The position numbers and the translations under genes were made by a program. A DNA stretch of 64,000 nt from Pseudovirgaria hyperparasitica (taxonomy: Eukaryota > Ascomycota > Dothideomycetes > Acrospermales > Acrospermaceae), in the NCBI RefSeq assembly GCF_010093815.1, contig NW_022985564.1:1-64000 (forward strand), given 5' to 3'. The stretch's first letter is position 1. Each line of letters begins with the position of its first letter. This document shows positions 46,726 through 59,553 of the stretch, piece by piece. Below the pieces are notes generated by a model. It did not search any database, was not told the DNA's origin, and was given only the letters and a program-made list of their open reading frames with translations.

Positions 46726-47524
46726 ATGATGGCTTCTCTACAGCTTACTGATTCAGAAGCCGAAAAGGCATGCCGTGGCGAGTGTTGGCATGGCGTGCAA
46801 GATGCAAGGGAACGTAAACGAATACAAGACAGAATTGCCCAACGAGCACGACGTAAGAGCGAGGACTAGACGAAAGTCTAATGCAGAGCTCACCAGAAGC
46901 CTAGGTCAGCGTAAAGCAAGGTTCAAAGCCCTTGCACAACACCAACATCAACAACATCACCAGACGCCCAATACCAGCGAGGTAGAAGGATCAAAAGACG
47001 GAGATGACGATCCATTCTGCCACATCATGGACACTCTCCCCCCTCTAGATCCGGCCTTGAACATAGCAACTTACTCTCCATCCGAAGTCGTGAGTTCAAA
47101 GCCAGAAGACATGTTTGCCATCGTGCCACCAACCCTCGACCCTTCAGATCAAGTCGCCGCGACCGCACTGCCCGCACACTATGCACTGTTCCTAAACGGC
47201 GACATCCTAGGCCTGACCTGCGGCATGTCCGCCCCATCTCGCTCACTTACGCCCATAGAGATAGTACCCGCATCACTCTACCCGTCGATGTTGCAGCTCG
47301 TCACGGTCCACAAGCTGTGGATCGATCGGTTCCCGTTTCCTCGGTTCAGAGAAAACATGCTGAATCTCAGCCCTGTGATTGATGATGAGCAGTTTCTCCG
47401 TGACCTGTTCGGGCTGGACTCTGGCAAGTCCTTTTGCGTCAGGGAGGGCGGGATGAGCTGGGAGCCAAGAGACTGGTTCATGGGAAAGCAGATGAGCGAG
47501 AAATGGGGATGGTTGTTCTACTAA
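46726..47524 (+). CDS. bZIP-type transcription factor with DUF3425 domain; frame break unresolved
   Basis: The first frame, from ATG 46726, encodes MMASLQLTDSEAEK and a typical basic region RERKRIQDRIAQRARRKS, then meets a stop at 46867. The remaining protein lies in another frame (open from 46775 by a non-ATG codon) reading RTRRKSNAELTRSLGQRK, then a linker, then DUF3425: LPAHYALFLNGDILGL, LYPSMLQLVTVHKLWIDRFPFPRFRENM, ending DWFMGKQMSEKWGWLFY. A GTAAGA donor at 46853 exists, but acceptors that restore frame imply an intron of only 34 nt or one removing 76 nt with part of the basic region. So this is either an unusual splice or a one-base frameshift (pseudogene or sequence error). bZIP/DUF3425 proteins are common fungal regulators, often near secondary-metabolite genes. 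Adjacent GH15 and P450 genes are not obviously its targets. Confidence 0.7.
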
Positions 47525-48436
47525 GTGAAACAACAAGGCAGCCATGGGTTCTACTCAGTTATGTTCTCCGCCCTCTCAATATGGAGAACGAACTCTAGCA
47601 AGCCACGATTCAAGGCAAGAATCAACCCTTCAGCGGCCTCCACTTTCAAGACCTCAAGAAATTGAAGATTTTACTATAAAATTCGCTGCCATCCACTTCA
47701 AATCTCACACCATGTTCGGCTTTTCGACACATACACTGCACGCACCGCTTTCTGACTAGCCACGGCATTCGTCGCCATCGCAGAATCGCCGATCAAGATT
47801 TTCCAGCCATCGGCTTATTCATACCCATAAGCCATCCCAACCATAGACACTAAGTCAAGTCTGCAATGCTCAGCTTGCTAGCCAAGAACCCTCCCAGCGA
47901 GACGAATAGACTGCGCGTGATATACTTTGCGTATATAAAGCCGTAGAGCACAGGTAAGGGGCATGGAAAGCATCATGCACCAGAGTGCGCGAACGTATCG
48001 ACGAGTTTGATATGCCCAGGCGACAATGTGACATCACAACTCAAATGATTGAGCATGCCCCGCTGTCACACGACCTCATAGTCTTTATCTAATCGCTCAA
48101 TTGCTCGAAGTCCAAAGCGGGTTCAATTCGGATGTTGACGCTTAAAATGCATATTAGGACATCTTTCATCATGTATTACTCCCCCTCCTCCGTCCGTTCC
48201 CTAAGGAGCACGAGTGGAATGTGATCCACAAGTAGAACGCCAGAAATTCTGTGGAGGAGCACAAACATAATCAGGTATTCTGGATTGTAACAGTGACTTC
48301 GTTCATCATACAGTAGGTATGATGCTTCAAGAGTTGGATAGCAATTTCATTGAAAGGGTCAAAGCTAAGTAAACCTAATCAACATCTAGCCTCATGATAG
48401 AGACCACCACTCAGCATCCCACAGTACGATCCCAAA
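47525..48436. other. Convergent intergenic space, 912 bp
   Basis: Lies between the bZIP and GH15 stop codons. Only short frames without support; 3'-end AT-rich patches near 48160-48190. No gene seen. Confidence 0.45.
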
Positions 48437-50049
48437 TCACTTTTCTGGAATCAAGGCAGCAACCAACCGCTTTCTAGCCCAATAAGCCTGCAAAAAGGCT
48501 CCATAACTCCACGTCAAATCATGCGCACCTCTCTCAAACCCTGTCACGCGATCAAACTGCTCGCTAAGACTTCCATCTGCATTCGCATGCGTTCGTAAAA
48601 TGTAAAGGAAGTCGTCTCCGATGCTTTTCAGCCTCTCCATGGCTGTCTTGAAGACTTCCGAGCTTGAATTGTACACTATGCCAGCTTTAAGATCTGGAAT
48701 AGAACTGGTGTTTGATAAGAGTCCAGACCAAAACGGCAGGCCAAGAGCAGTGACTGGTAAATTATGTTGAGAAAGGAGATGGGAAGCCGTGCGGAACATG
48801 ACTTCGGCAGCGGACGATGTGCAAAGAAACCAAGGGTTGCCACCGTTTGGCGTCGTACCGTACCCATCGTAGATGTCCTCTGGATAGCGTCCAAGGCCCG
48901 CTGCTGCGAATCCAGAGATTGGAACCCGATGTGGTTCATTTATAGGATGGCGGATTGCTTGGTCATGGGTCAAGGCAAGAAGGGATAATAGGACTTCATC
49001 AGAATGAGGGGGATAAGGAGACTTCCAAGGCATATCGATCTCGGATTCTCCATGGAGCGATCCTAAGAGAAGGGCACAGTCAAGTCCAGAACGGGCAGTA
49101 TTCTTGATAGCAATAAGGTGGTTCCGCTCTTCGCTCCAGAACTCGTGGAGAAATGCTGACAGCTTCCTAGCTTGTTTGTCGTACCACTTTGCGGCTCCAA
49201 AATCGCCAAACGCAATAGCAATACCGACGCCTTCACGAAGTGCACGGAGCTGGACCATGGCAGTGAAGAAATGCAAGCCGTATACCTCCTCCCATACATC
49301 AAAGCCATCGATACTCCAGTAGCGGGACACGTATTCCAAGTCCGCTTTTATCAAGCTATTGGGCGGCATTGATGGGTCATACAATATAGATAGTCGATGC
49401 CTATCTGGTTCTGTCCAAGCATCCGGGTGCGTCGCGTTGTAAGCTCGGAGGAAGGCCATGAGAGCCAATGCGCGTAAGGCGGGACCATCGCGTTGCGGTC
49501 GACCCCAATTCCTGTTGAAAGGCGAGCCATTCACAAGAAATTTCGGTTCTCCCAGCCCAGCTAGATCGTCAAAGCCGCCCGACGGATTATCAATGTGCTG
49601 AATCTTGTATTGAAGGGTAACGAATGCCGATATTATAAGAGACAAGTCGGCTGAAGGGGACTTTGCATACATGTCCACGAGGGTAGACATGGTGATAGAA
49701 GCGTCTCGGATCCCTGAGTCTTGTAAGCGAAGTCTCTGTCATGATCGCAGATATCATACGCACACTGAAAGAAGTAGTTGGGATGATCGCGGGACGGACT
49801 TGCGATCACAGTCCCCCATGCCGCATTCTGTGCTTCATGCCCTTTGGGCGCGACGTTTGCAAGCAATTTGTCAATGGCGATATGCTCTTGCTCTTCTAGC
49901 CAATGGTCGAGTGGGACATCGGTACTGATTGAAATGGCTTGCTGTGCAGTTTTGCCGTACTTCTCAAGCAGATTCCATGGAGGATTCAGCTGGAAGGCGA
50001 ACGCGTAGAGGACAACGTATGCGATGACGATCGCAGTGAGGAGCATCAT
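48437..50049 (-). CDS. GH15 glucoamylase, catalytic domain only
   Basis: Exo-acting 1,4-alpha-glucosidase releasing glucose from starch or glycogen ends. Exons 50049-49764 and 49713-48437, intron 50 nt (GTGCGT..CTCAG), 520 residues. The splice restores NYFFQWIRDASITMS, the family's WIRD signature. Predicted general acid Glu237 (GFDVWEEVYGLHFFT) and general base Glu480 (GSLSEQFDRVTG) are both present, as is GLGRYPEDIYDGYG. There is no starch-binding CBM20 after the catalytic domain. The N-terminus MMLLTAIVIAYVVLYAFAFQL is a long hydrophobic segment that could be a signal anchor rather than a cleaved signal peptide. A start further upstream would need a non-ATG codon. Neighbour of the bZIP gene and, on the other side, a P450. 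Confidence 0.93.
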
Positions 50050-50637
50050 AGGGATATAGGATCGAGTATTAGGATTCCAAAAGGCAACGAGAGCTGAAAC
50101 AAGCAAGCAACAGACCAAAAGATGAGAGAGATTGACAATGAGGTGATGGGTGAGAAGGGGATCTCAACGTCTCGAGTAATGGACTACCTACGGTGGGCGA
50201 CTGCCAAGGTGGCAGTTTACTCGCATTATATAAGGGGTAAGAGCGACCTTGACCAGCATTAGAAGACTACTGCTTGAAGGAATCATTTCCAAGTGCAAGC
50301 GTAGGTGCCAATTCCTCACGAGTGTGGACAGTTCTGCATTAACAAGAGTAACTACAGTGAGCGCGCAACATCGTGACGAGACTATAGTAGAGGAAGTACC
50401 GGTGCATGGCTGAGGTATGTAGATTGATTCATCTACGTATACAGCATCAACACTGACTTCAAATAGTCAAAGAAATTCATGCTGGATTCGACTTCTGCCT
50501 CTTTACGATAAGAGGTAGTTTTATAGAGTCTCGTCAATCACTCATCTCGTGTTTTAATTTTGATATGGAACATCTTGCCGTCGAAGCTGCTCATATTAGC
50601 ATGAATCTACCTTGCAGCTGGCAGTGGACAAGACAAC
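50050..50637. other. Intergenic between tandem minus-strand GH15 and P450
   Basis: 588 bp: GH15 promoter and the P450 3' end. A TATATAAG at 50227-50234 lies about 180 bp upstream of the GH15 start and is a possible TATA box on one strand or the other. No gene seen. Confidence 0.4.
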
Positions 50638-52381
50638 TTACAACGACAAAAACGAGTCTTTGAACTTCATGTCCTTGTCCGTGGTATCGTGGACACTGAC
50701 GCTGAATCTCCGGAAGAGGTTTGCCATGAAGACATACATCTCGCACCACGCCAGGTCCTTTCCTAGACATCCTCGCGAGCCATGGTAGAAACTGACCATG
50801 TACTTCTCAAGCTCTCTGGAGGTCTCACCCTGCGTCCAGCGATCAGGGTCGAACTGCTCCGGGTGAGAGAAGACGTCTTTGTGGTTGTTGAGTAGGATAG
50901 CGGAAGTTTGCATGATTGTCTGGTGCGGTAAGTACCTACGAAACATCTGGAACTAGGGATACTTACCCCTCCAGGAATCCGGTGACCATATAATTCAAAG
51001 CCCTCTGCTGGAACTTGGCGAGGTAGTCTCCCCGGCACTGGAGAAGCCCATCGCAGACTCTCCTGTATAACGGCAGTCTGTTCTTGGTCAGACGAGAACT
51101 CAACATGTAAGCCAGACTCACAAGATATGGCAGCTGTTTAGCAACCTTGTAAGTTATTTTAGAGTCACCGGGGAAGGCATGATCAAGTTCCCGCACAAGG
51201 CTCTTATAAATGTCGTTGTTGCGGCAGATCTGGTAGATGCCTTGGTACATGACGGTCGAAGAGGTATCGACAGCTGCAGTCATAAGGATGATGACTTCTG
51301 ACATGAGACTTTCCCCTTGGGGTACCACATGACCTTTGGCAGCGTTCGGATCAATCAACTGCTCGATTATGTCGGACCTCACACGACGTGACTTTGGTTC
51401 ATTCTTTTCCTTGTGTTCCTCGACCAGAGAAGAATCACGATTACGAAGGTAGTCATCCATGACGGTTCCCACGTCCTGTATGTCTCAGCAGCGATCTCTA
51501 ATTTGTATCAGTTGCCTTACTTGCGCGAATTTTCGAATGGGAAGAGGAAATATCCACTTCTGTATAGACGGAGGCAGCTTGTACATGGCTCGAGTTGTGG
51601 TAGGGGCTACAAATGCCAACCAGGTCTGCTGCAGCACTGCATGGAGGAGGTCGACAAAGTCACTTCGGAAATCGGGATCAAGAACACATTCGTGGTCGGT
51701 GGCCAGAAGGAGCCTTGTTGCAATATCGATGATGAAGGCATTGCACAGTTTCAAGACATTGACAGGCGTATCCGAGTGAGCGAATTGCTCCAGTCGACTA
51801 TTCAAGGACTCCGCCTTGCTCTCAATCCATTTTGCATGCTCAGTCACTCGACTTATCGAGAAGGCGGGCGCCAAAACCTGTCTACGGACGCGGTGCTTCT
51901 TTGGGTCTGTCTCGGAGACCACCGAAGGCAGCATTATCAATTGGTAGAAATCAGGATCCTTCAGAAACCCACTGGTGACTTTGGCCATGCGCTGATAGAT
52001 CTCCGGATCGTTGATGTGGAGCGTGTTTGGGCCCAGGCGGACCACGGGTCCTGCACGTGTGAGTTGTTGAAGACATGACCATTCAACCTCGCACTTACCA
52101 TAGGTTTGGTGAAACTTCTCAAGCTGCCATACCAGCATACACCTGTTTTCGCCCCAATAGTTATATACGAGCTCAAACCATGCCGGATCAACAATGGCGA
52201 GCTTTGGTCCTGGGTAGCGAGATAGAGGGTGTAGGTACAGCCTATACACCCCACGTAAAACCCAGAACAACGAGTATCCAACGCAAGTGCTCAGAGTCAA
52301 CAAAATCAACCATGTCGAGGTGGGCACGTTCTCGAATACCGATAGTTGGTACCCCATGTTCGTGCTCGGGCTGCTCTCCAT
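50638..52381 (-). CDS. Cytochrome P450 monooxygenase, microsomal
   Basis: Five exons in reading order: 52381-52099, 52050-51521, 51475-51122, 51077-50967 and 50919-50638, introns 44-48 nt, 519 residues. N-terminal anchor WLILLTLSTCVGYSLFWVL, then HPLSRYPGPKLA (Pro-rich hinge). I-helix reads TAAVDTSST; ExxR is ESLR in LTAVIQESLRW; the PERF region is FDPDRW; heme-binding is FYHGSRGCLGKDL with Cys477 as iron ligand. All catalytic elements are intact. Which CYP family it belongs to cannot be told by eye. The acceptor for exon 4 (GAACAG) was chosen over a nearby ATACAG because it restores TAVIQESLR. The first ATG (52381) was preferred over one at 52357; the sequence upstream is hydrophobic but lacks ATG. 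No neighbouring biosynthetic genes. Confidence 0.93.
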
Positions 52382-55300
52382 CCGAGGGAATAAACAACTC
52401 AAGAGGAAAAAGAAGAAGAATTGCACGAACGGCTCAAGATATAGATGAAACTCGCGTGTTTAGTAGACTGGAGATTTGCGGAGATGCTCGTGCCGGCCCG
52501 AATTCATAGTGGGCCCAGGCCGGGATGTATGGAATGACTTCGGTCCAGCAACATGATTTTCCACACTAGACGATTCAGGATCGCAATCGAGGTAAATCCT
52601 ACGAGACTGACGGGTATTCAGGCACGGAATTCGATAGCATAATGTGGTTGATGTCAAACTCATGACAATGCCACTAAACGCCAGTATATTGTCCGCAACT
52701 GAAGCCCACGTTTGTCTTTATATCCCTGCCCCGAGCAAGTAGCTAAACAAACATGTCGTAGAGTACCTGTATGTCCTCCAGTACCATAGGAAACAACCTG
52801 AAACTTGCAGGAGCCTCTCCCTTATCCATCCATCAACGAAGGATGCTAAATTATGAGCAGTTGGAAGTACATCCAATCAAACCACACTCAAGTGCCGAGA
52901 ACCCAAGCTATACCCTGGCGAGAAGGTGACGAGTAGACAAGCACGGATTGGACATTACGCCCCAGTTTACTCCATCAACACCCTTGATGCTATATAGGGT
53001 ATTAGTGCACTGTGCACACGTGCGAGACCCTTAGTCCCAAGCGAGTCATCATCGGGCCGATTCACATCTTCTATAGATAGCCTTCGTTTCGCCTGATCGA
53101 TGCTTGTAAGGGACTAACGAACTAATCCGGATGAACGATCTAGCGAACACGAATTTGTCACTCGTGCGGATCACGCCACCACTGATGCAAGGAGACGTTC
53201 TCGAACGATTGATTGCAGTCGGCATATGTGACGTACACGGTATATGCATGGAAGGACAGTAGCTTCCATGTTTGGAACCGTGCATATACAGTGAGGGGAC
53301 ACCTTCGCGGCCTGAAATATGCCTGTCCCAGACTCTAGGACTGTATCACAGCACGCAGGACAACGGATACTCAATTGGGTGGCATGAGGAGTTAGTGGAC
53401 ATCTATCTACTGGCGAAAAGGTCACCCGTAGAATCTATATATCCTGCTCAGGAGACTACCTATTTAGGCTTGGAATTTACTTTGATAGGTGAACTGTGTA
53501 TATCTAATTATTCAGGAGGACGCTGCAGTCTCGCTGCGCTAACGACTACTACCCTGCCTTATATACACATACATACACATTTACTACACAAAATCTCGGA
53601 CACCCCTCCGCCAAACCCAACGAATTCACAAGGCATCCATCACTCTACTCTAACCCGACAAACCCAACCTCCCTTACCCGGCAGACCTGACCTTACCCAA
53701 ACAGGCAGTCACACAACACATAAATCCACTCCCTCCTAACATACTCCACCACAACCCCAAAAGTACGAAAAGGTCGACGATTGCGTCCCTCCGCCCGCAG
53801 TGCAAAGGAAGCCAATATCTCATGCCTCCATCCCCCCCTCAGCCAGAAGACCATATTGTACAATGTCTGCCTGTCGCTGATAGAATCGTACGCAGCAATG
53901 CGCGTCTGTGCGCTTTGGATCGTGAGTATCATCACCATCAAACGCCCACACTGAAGAGACTCATCACGGCCAAACTCATGCTGAAGACCTTCACCAAGCA
54001 TATTAGCTAGTATGTGTCGTCAGCACACTCCATGCCTAGCAGGTACGCTGGCAAAGCATGAGACATGAAAGAAGAGTTGAGGAGAGGAGAGGGGAAGGCG
54101 AGCAGGGGCATGGGGAGGGCGTTTTTCCGGGAGCCAGGGCGCACGGAATGGCTTTCCATCCACTGTGGTTTGTGTGGAACTATGGCTTGAGGGGGATTGG
54201 TGAGGGGAGGGGGAGGAGGAGGTTGGGGATGTATTTATAGTATTTGGGGATGCTGGGGTGGGTGGTGTGTAGAGTAGTGCGTACTAAGGGGTGGAGGGTT
54301 GGTGGTGGCGAGGTGAGATATGTGAATGCATATACTGTGCGTGTATTCATAGAGGAGAGGCGGAGATGCTGGCTTTGTGAATGACCCTGCATAGGGCAGA
54401 CTCTGAATAATATGCCGGGTCGATCCCTCTCTCGCTCCCTACCTCCATCCCAATCATCAACCCCCCCAAACAGCATATAAACACACTCCTTCCACACACC
54501 TCTACCCTCCCTCACTAAACCCCCATCTCTTCCAAATGCATCTCATCAAACATGACATGCCCGCGTCGGTGCTGGAGTGCGATCAACAACCGAGGAATGC
54601 GTCGCCTGTGTATACTACGAAACCAGATGATGACGAAGCTACTGACGATGATGACGACACGTATCATCCTCCGACCATACACAGGCAGAACAGCGCATAG
54701 AAGGATGTAAATCTCCCTCGTTACATGGTGGTGGTGTACATCATCATCACCACAACGCAGCACCGGAACAACCCAAAGCACCCCAGCTACCATATCAGAC
54801 TCAACGAGTCCACAGCACCGCAACACCAGGAACAACATCGTACATCACCCTCGCTTGGTGCAGGGACATGTGACATTTCATGCAATAGGCGAGCCAACGC
54901 ATGTAGGCGTTGCCTAGACTTTGAGGGCTGCTGGATGGAGGATCAGTATTGTGTTTGAGAGGGAGGAGGAAGGAGTATTTATATGTGTGGGTACGTATGG
55001 GAGGTAAGATGTTCTTGGGCGGGATGGGGCTTTGTCGGGTAGGGATGCGGTTGCTGGGTATATAGACATACACGGATACAGGAGTAGTGGTATCTTACCC
55101 GGCGTTCGCGTGGACACGTGCGTGCTTGTGATGTAGGAGTAAGCTGGGTAGTAGATGTATGGATGGGTGAATGGATGAGTGTGTCTGCGCATTGTATCGC
55201 GGCGGATGTACCGTGTACGTGGACATTGTATATCTACCTAACTAAATGTTCTTCTACTTTCCTCCTCTCTTCTTCTCACATCCTCACATCCTTACATCTT

Positions 55301-55728
55301 GCCCTGGTTGCTGTTTTCAACTTCGATGAGAATAGCGACGTGCATTACCATGAGCATGGGGATGTGCGGTCGAGCACCATGAACATTTCGGGAACATGAG
55401 CGTGCACCTAGCTCACAGTCAAGATCATGCTGGGGTGGTTGGGACCCCTGCGGTGGATGTACGACGTGCATGCATGATCTGGTTGGGCAGTGGATTGGAT
55501 GGTCTTGCGGAATGGTAGTGTAGAGGGACGGTGATGGTCATGCTGGTCGTTGTGTGATGATGATGTTCATGCATATCTGTACAGATGACGATCAGCAGCA
55601 CGCCATGACAATACTCACCACCAGCACTTCCTCACAATATCTCCCAGACAACGAATCATTCCAGGCATCGAGCAGACCGCGAAACCATCATCCCCGACAT
55701 GCCACGACGTACCATGTTTCCAGCCGCA

Positions 55729-55756
55729 CACAGGCACAGGCCCAGGCACAGGCACA
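55729..55756. repeat. Degenerate hexanucleotide repeat (CACAGG)
   Basis: About four to five copies of CACAGG/CCCAGG in tandem, encoding QA repeats if read. Simple sequence in the gene-poor region. Confidence 0.8.
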
Positions 55757-58740
55757 GCAATGGCATGAGAAGAACAATCGCGTGCACGCACATGGGTATA
55801 TACTTCCATTACCCGTGCTCTAGTGTCGAAGCGAACCAAAGATGATAGTGAGACAGAAGGGAGAATGAGAGAAGATAGAAGGGAAGACTTTAAGAACGGT
55901 CATAGACACACGCTCGCGTCTGAAGCGCCGGGTAGGTGGATGACGGAGGCTACGGCGCGTCCATGGATGGATGGTATACGCGTGATTCAGCTATGTGAAT
56001 GACGACGCGCTGAACATACCCGGCACAGCGCTACCCGTATCAAGGCAGTATCGACTGCACTTCTTGACACCAATCTTACCTTACTCTACAAAGTATCCAT
56101 GATCATGGCCCTTGGCAGTAGCCCACTGTCACTGATCCACTACATGGATTGTGTGTGTTTTCTGCGTCTACCCCTATGACTAGTCACATGGTTCTCCTGA
56201 CATGGCCCTGTGTCACTGCGGGTGATACATTGTTGTGGTGATGGATGCCTTTCTTACGTTTGCATGTTAATGTGTATCACCGAGGCTGGAGATACATGTC
56301 GGGACTAATGAGCTGTGTGAGGTTGGGTGCGTGGCACCTCGACTGACAGGCTGTGTGGTTCGTATCTGATGGAGATGAGATTGAGGAAGACAAGGCTTGA
56401 CTCAGAAGTGCATCGACGATAGGATATTGACAGGCGCATTCGACCATAGAACCAACTCTTCTACCCCTATGCTGCATCAAGTCTAGTGATTGACTCAAGC
56501 ATATAGAAGTCTAGAGGTTGGTTGTGGATACTGGTGGACCGGGCCGATGATCTGGACAAGAGTACCATTAATCCACGACCAAAGTGCTTATTTTGACGTC
56601 AAGGTCTCCACTTGAGGCGTTGACTAGACGATGGCGCTGCTCGATCAATGGCGACGATATGCAACCTCGCCAGCCACCACAGCGATCTTGATATATGGAA
56701 GTGGACTCGGGCAAAGGGCTTGTATCTATGCTGCAACAATGGCCATCGATCTCCGATGCTGATCATATGCGTAGGTGAGGCCAAGCTGCTCGGATGGCTC
56801 CGTAGGGCTATCATCCGAAGCTGCCAAGCTGATGGTCGTTTCAAGGCTGTGATTGGTACTGTGACTACAACTTGCTTACTTGTCGAACGGTGAGATTGCC
56901 AAATCGATGGCGATATCAGGTTTCGCACGAAGTGGTATAGAAGCAGAGTAAATTGAGTCGAGTGGCTTGACAACGTATAGGTGGCTGTTGTCCGTTCTTG
57001 GCCTCTTAGTCTCCGACCTAGTGGCTTGGATGATGGCATTGATATTTATCCATTGGACAGATGAGCTCATAGTGCAGTGCATTCTTGAGTTGTGCAGGTG
57101 TAAAGGAGTAGCTGAGCGACATTTGCATTCTTGAAGATTGTGGAGGGGGAAGGTATCGTGCGTTGCGGGCATGAACCCCCCTTGTTGTTGATCGTCGAAG
57201 TTTTTTTTTTGGCCAAGCAGGACTTGATAAAGTAGGTATGCAGTGCTGTGAGTGGATCTCTGGTCGTCTATTGTGCCACGACGATTCTCTGTATTACACC
57301 TATGGCGTTCACGTTGTTGCGTGACTTTTGTGGTGCTACAAATCAAATCTAGCTCCGATAAGCCTCTTGTAGATGCAAGTCTTCCAAGGAGACTGCCTAC
57401 ACGGCGTGACTGGTCACCGGCAATGGATTGCAGTGCGATCACAGGCCCAGGGATGTACTCGGTATCATGATTGTTGGTCGGATGTTTGACGACACATGGT
57501 GACCTGGCCGTGACCTCGGATGCGAATGGAAGGAAGTCTAAGAAAAGACAGCATGGTAACATAAAGAGCGCAATCGGGATTTGTACACATCGATCTGACT
57601 TGAGCATGCATCGGAACATCGTGCATGTGGAGACGCAATTCTTGCACCCCAGATCCGTCCGAAACAATGGACGTTGGCCTGGGAAAGAGGAGGCGAAAGG
57701 ATTCGAGCGACGGCTCTATGTCAGGCTCTGGCTTGGCCGCACATTAAGCTGTCAGGGCTGTCATGGTCAAGATGAGAAAAGCATAGTGCAGCCCACGAAT
57801 CGGACCCTTAGAGAGACGTCACTGCCCCAGGTGATCTGTGCGCGAGATGCAGTGCAGCGTCATTTGGCGAACAAGTGGCTATTTTGGACACTATAGAATA
57901 TCGAAGGAAGAGTTCTAGAAGGTCAAGGCTTGAGAGGTGGACGAGCATCCCCTGGCAGTGAGATTTGCAGCGCATGTTGTAAAAGTGCACGGTCACAGTG
58001 AGGAAGACGGCGGAACACAGTGCTTTGGCGTCCAGAGCCAGGATGGTTGACAACATCAGCAGCAGTTATCAACATCAAACAAACGCAAAGATGGAGTCCG
58101 AAGCTTGAGGGAAGTGGTCGGAGAAGGGTGATGCGGGAAAAGAACGGGGCGCACCGCATCCCGTCTTGGCTGGAGCTGACTGAGGTTGGATGATGTGGTC
58201 CTGCGGAGCTAAAGTGCCAGTGTTGTAGGTGTGCTTTGTCTTGCTTGTCCATGACGACGACGTCAAAGGCTGAGGATGAGGTTTGGGTTGGTACAGGATG
58301 ATGACATGCAGTCGTTCTGGCGTTTGCAGAAAATGGACAACGTCTGACGGAACTGACAGAGCTTCCACTGGACGGAATGAGACCAAGGCGAAAGATGAGG
58401 ACGATGGTGTCTCTCGCAGTCAGGCCTCACCTCAGCCAAAGCGTGGCATGGTATGGCATGGTGAGGCGCGGAGAATGACGGAAAAGGTAATCGGGTAACG
58501 GATGGAGGGAGTTGGCGGAACTGTAGTGAGTAGGTCTGGTGCGGATCTGATAAGCAGCAGCGGAATATACGAGTAACGAGGTGACGGCCAAATCACAGGC
58601 CGGAGTTTGGGCTTAGCAACAAGATGCATAGCAAATCACTCCAACGGAACAGATGGCGCCGGCGCTCCAAGCAGTCGGGGCGTGCGGGTGCTGGAGATGC
58701 AGAGTTTATGTGTGGGATGCTTGCAAGTGTTGCGTGCAGC

Positions 58741-58772
58741 GTGCGTGCGCGTGTGCGTGTGCATGTGTATGC
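58741..58772. repeat. GT/GC-rich dinucleotide tract
   Basis: Alternating purine-pyrimidine run of GTGCGTGCGCGTGTGC type, a candidate for Z-DNA. No coding context. Confidence 0.7.
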
Positions 58773-59540
58773 ATAACAAGAGATGGAGGGCGATAGGTAG
58801 ATGGGCGGCAGTAAGATATCAGCTGAGGGAGGGTAGCAGTAATAGGGATACTATTACTGCCAGTGCTTCTGTGCTCTAATTATATAGTATACACCGCATG
58901 CACGTCCTAACCTGTGACCTTTGTCGAGATAATAATAGTTGGCAGAAGGTCAGTCAGCCGCGAGTTTCGACGATGTCTCTCTTCCATCTGGATATCTAGA
59001 CAGCTGGTCATTTTAATTAATTACAGTATCAGTATCTAGAACATCTGTATATCTATTAGTAAGCGGGCTGTACCGCTGTTTGCCGTCCATCATACTATCC
59101 CCCACACTGGGCATGACTCGGGGTAGATGGATGAAGAATACGCATACGTGATATAGAATACGCAGGATAAGTGGCGCCCTTGTGACAAGAACACACCACA
59201 AGCCACCAAGGATAGGCGGCTTCTGAATGGCTGCAGGGCCCGTACTCTCCCCGTGCATCGAGTCAGACATTCCAGAGCCTCATTTGCTCCACTTGGGTAA
59301 CTTGATTGACATGCCGCCGCCATGTTCAGTAGCCTTCTATGGCTAAACTGGTGCTCGTCTCTCATTACCAGTAGACATATCGCTCCAGTCAGAATGAAAA
59401 GAGTTGTTGCCATCGCGGGCCACGTGTTGTTGTGTGCGCTGTGACGAGCGTTTAGGGCTGCCGGATGTGTCGCTGTACATCGTAGCACGCTTCTTCTTCC
59501 TCATTCCGCTCCTCTCCACCACCACCTGATACCCCCTGTA

Positions 59541-59553
59541 CCCCCCCCCCCCC
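59541..59553 (+). repeat. Homopolymer run of 13 C
   Basis: A C13 tract followed by further C-rich sequence (another C run at about 59574-59589). Prone to slippage and sequencing error. Confidence 0.9.

Noticed and set aside
46726-52381. bZIP, GH15 and P450 as a secondary-metabolite gene cluster
   Set aside because: No polyketide synthase, NRPS, terpene synthase or other backbone enzyme is near. One P450 and one regulator do not make a cluster.
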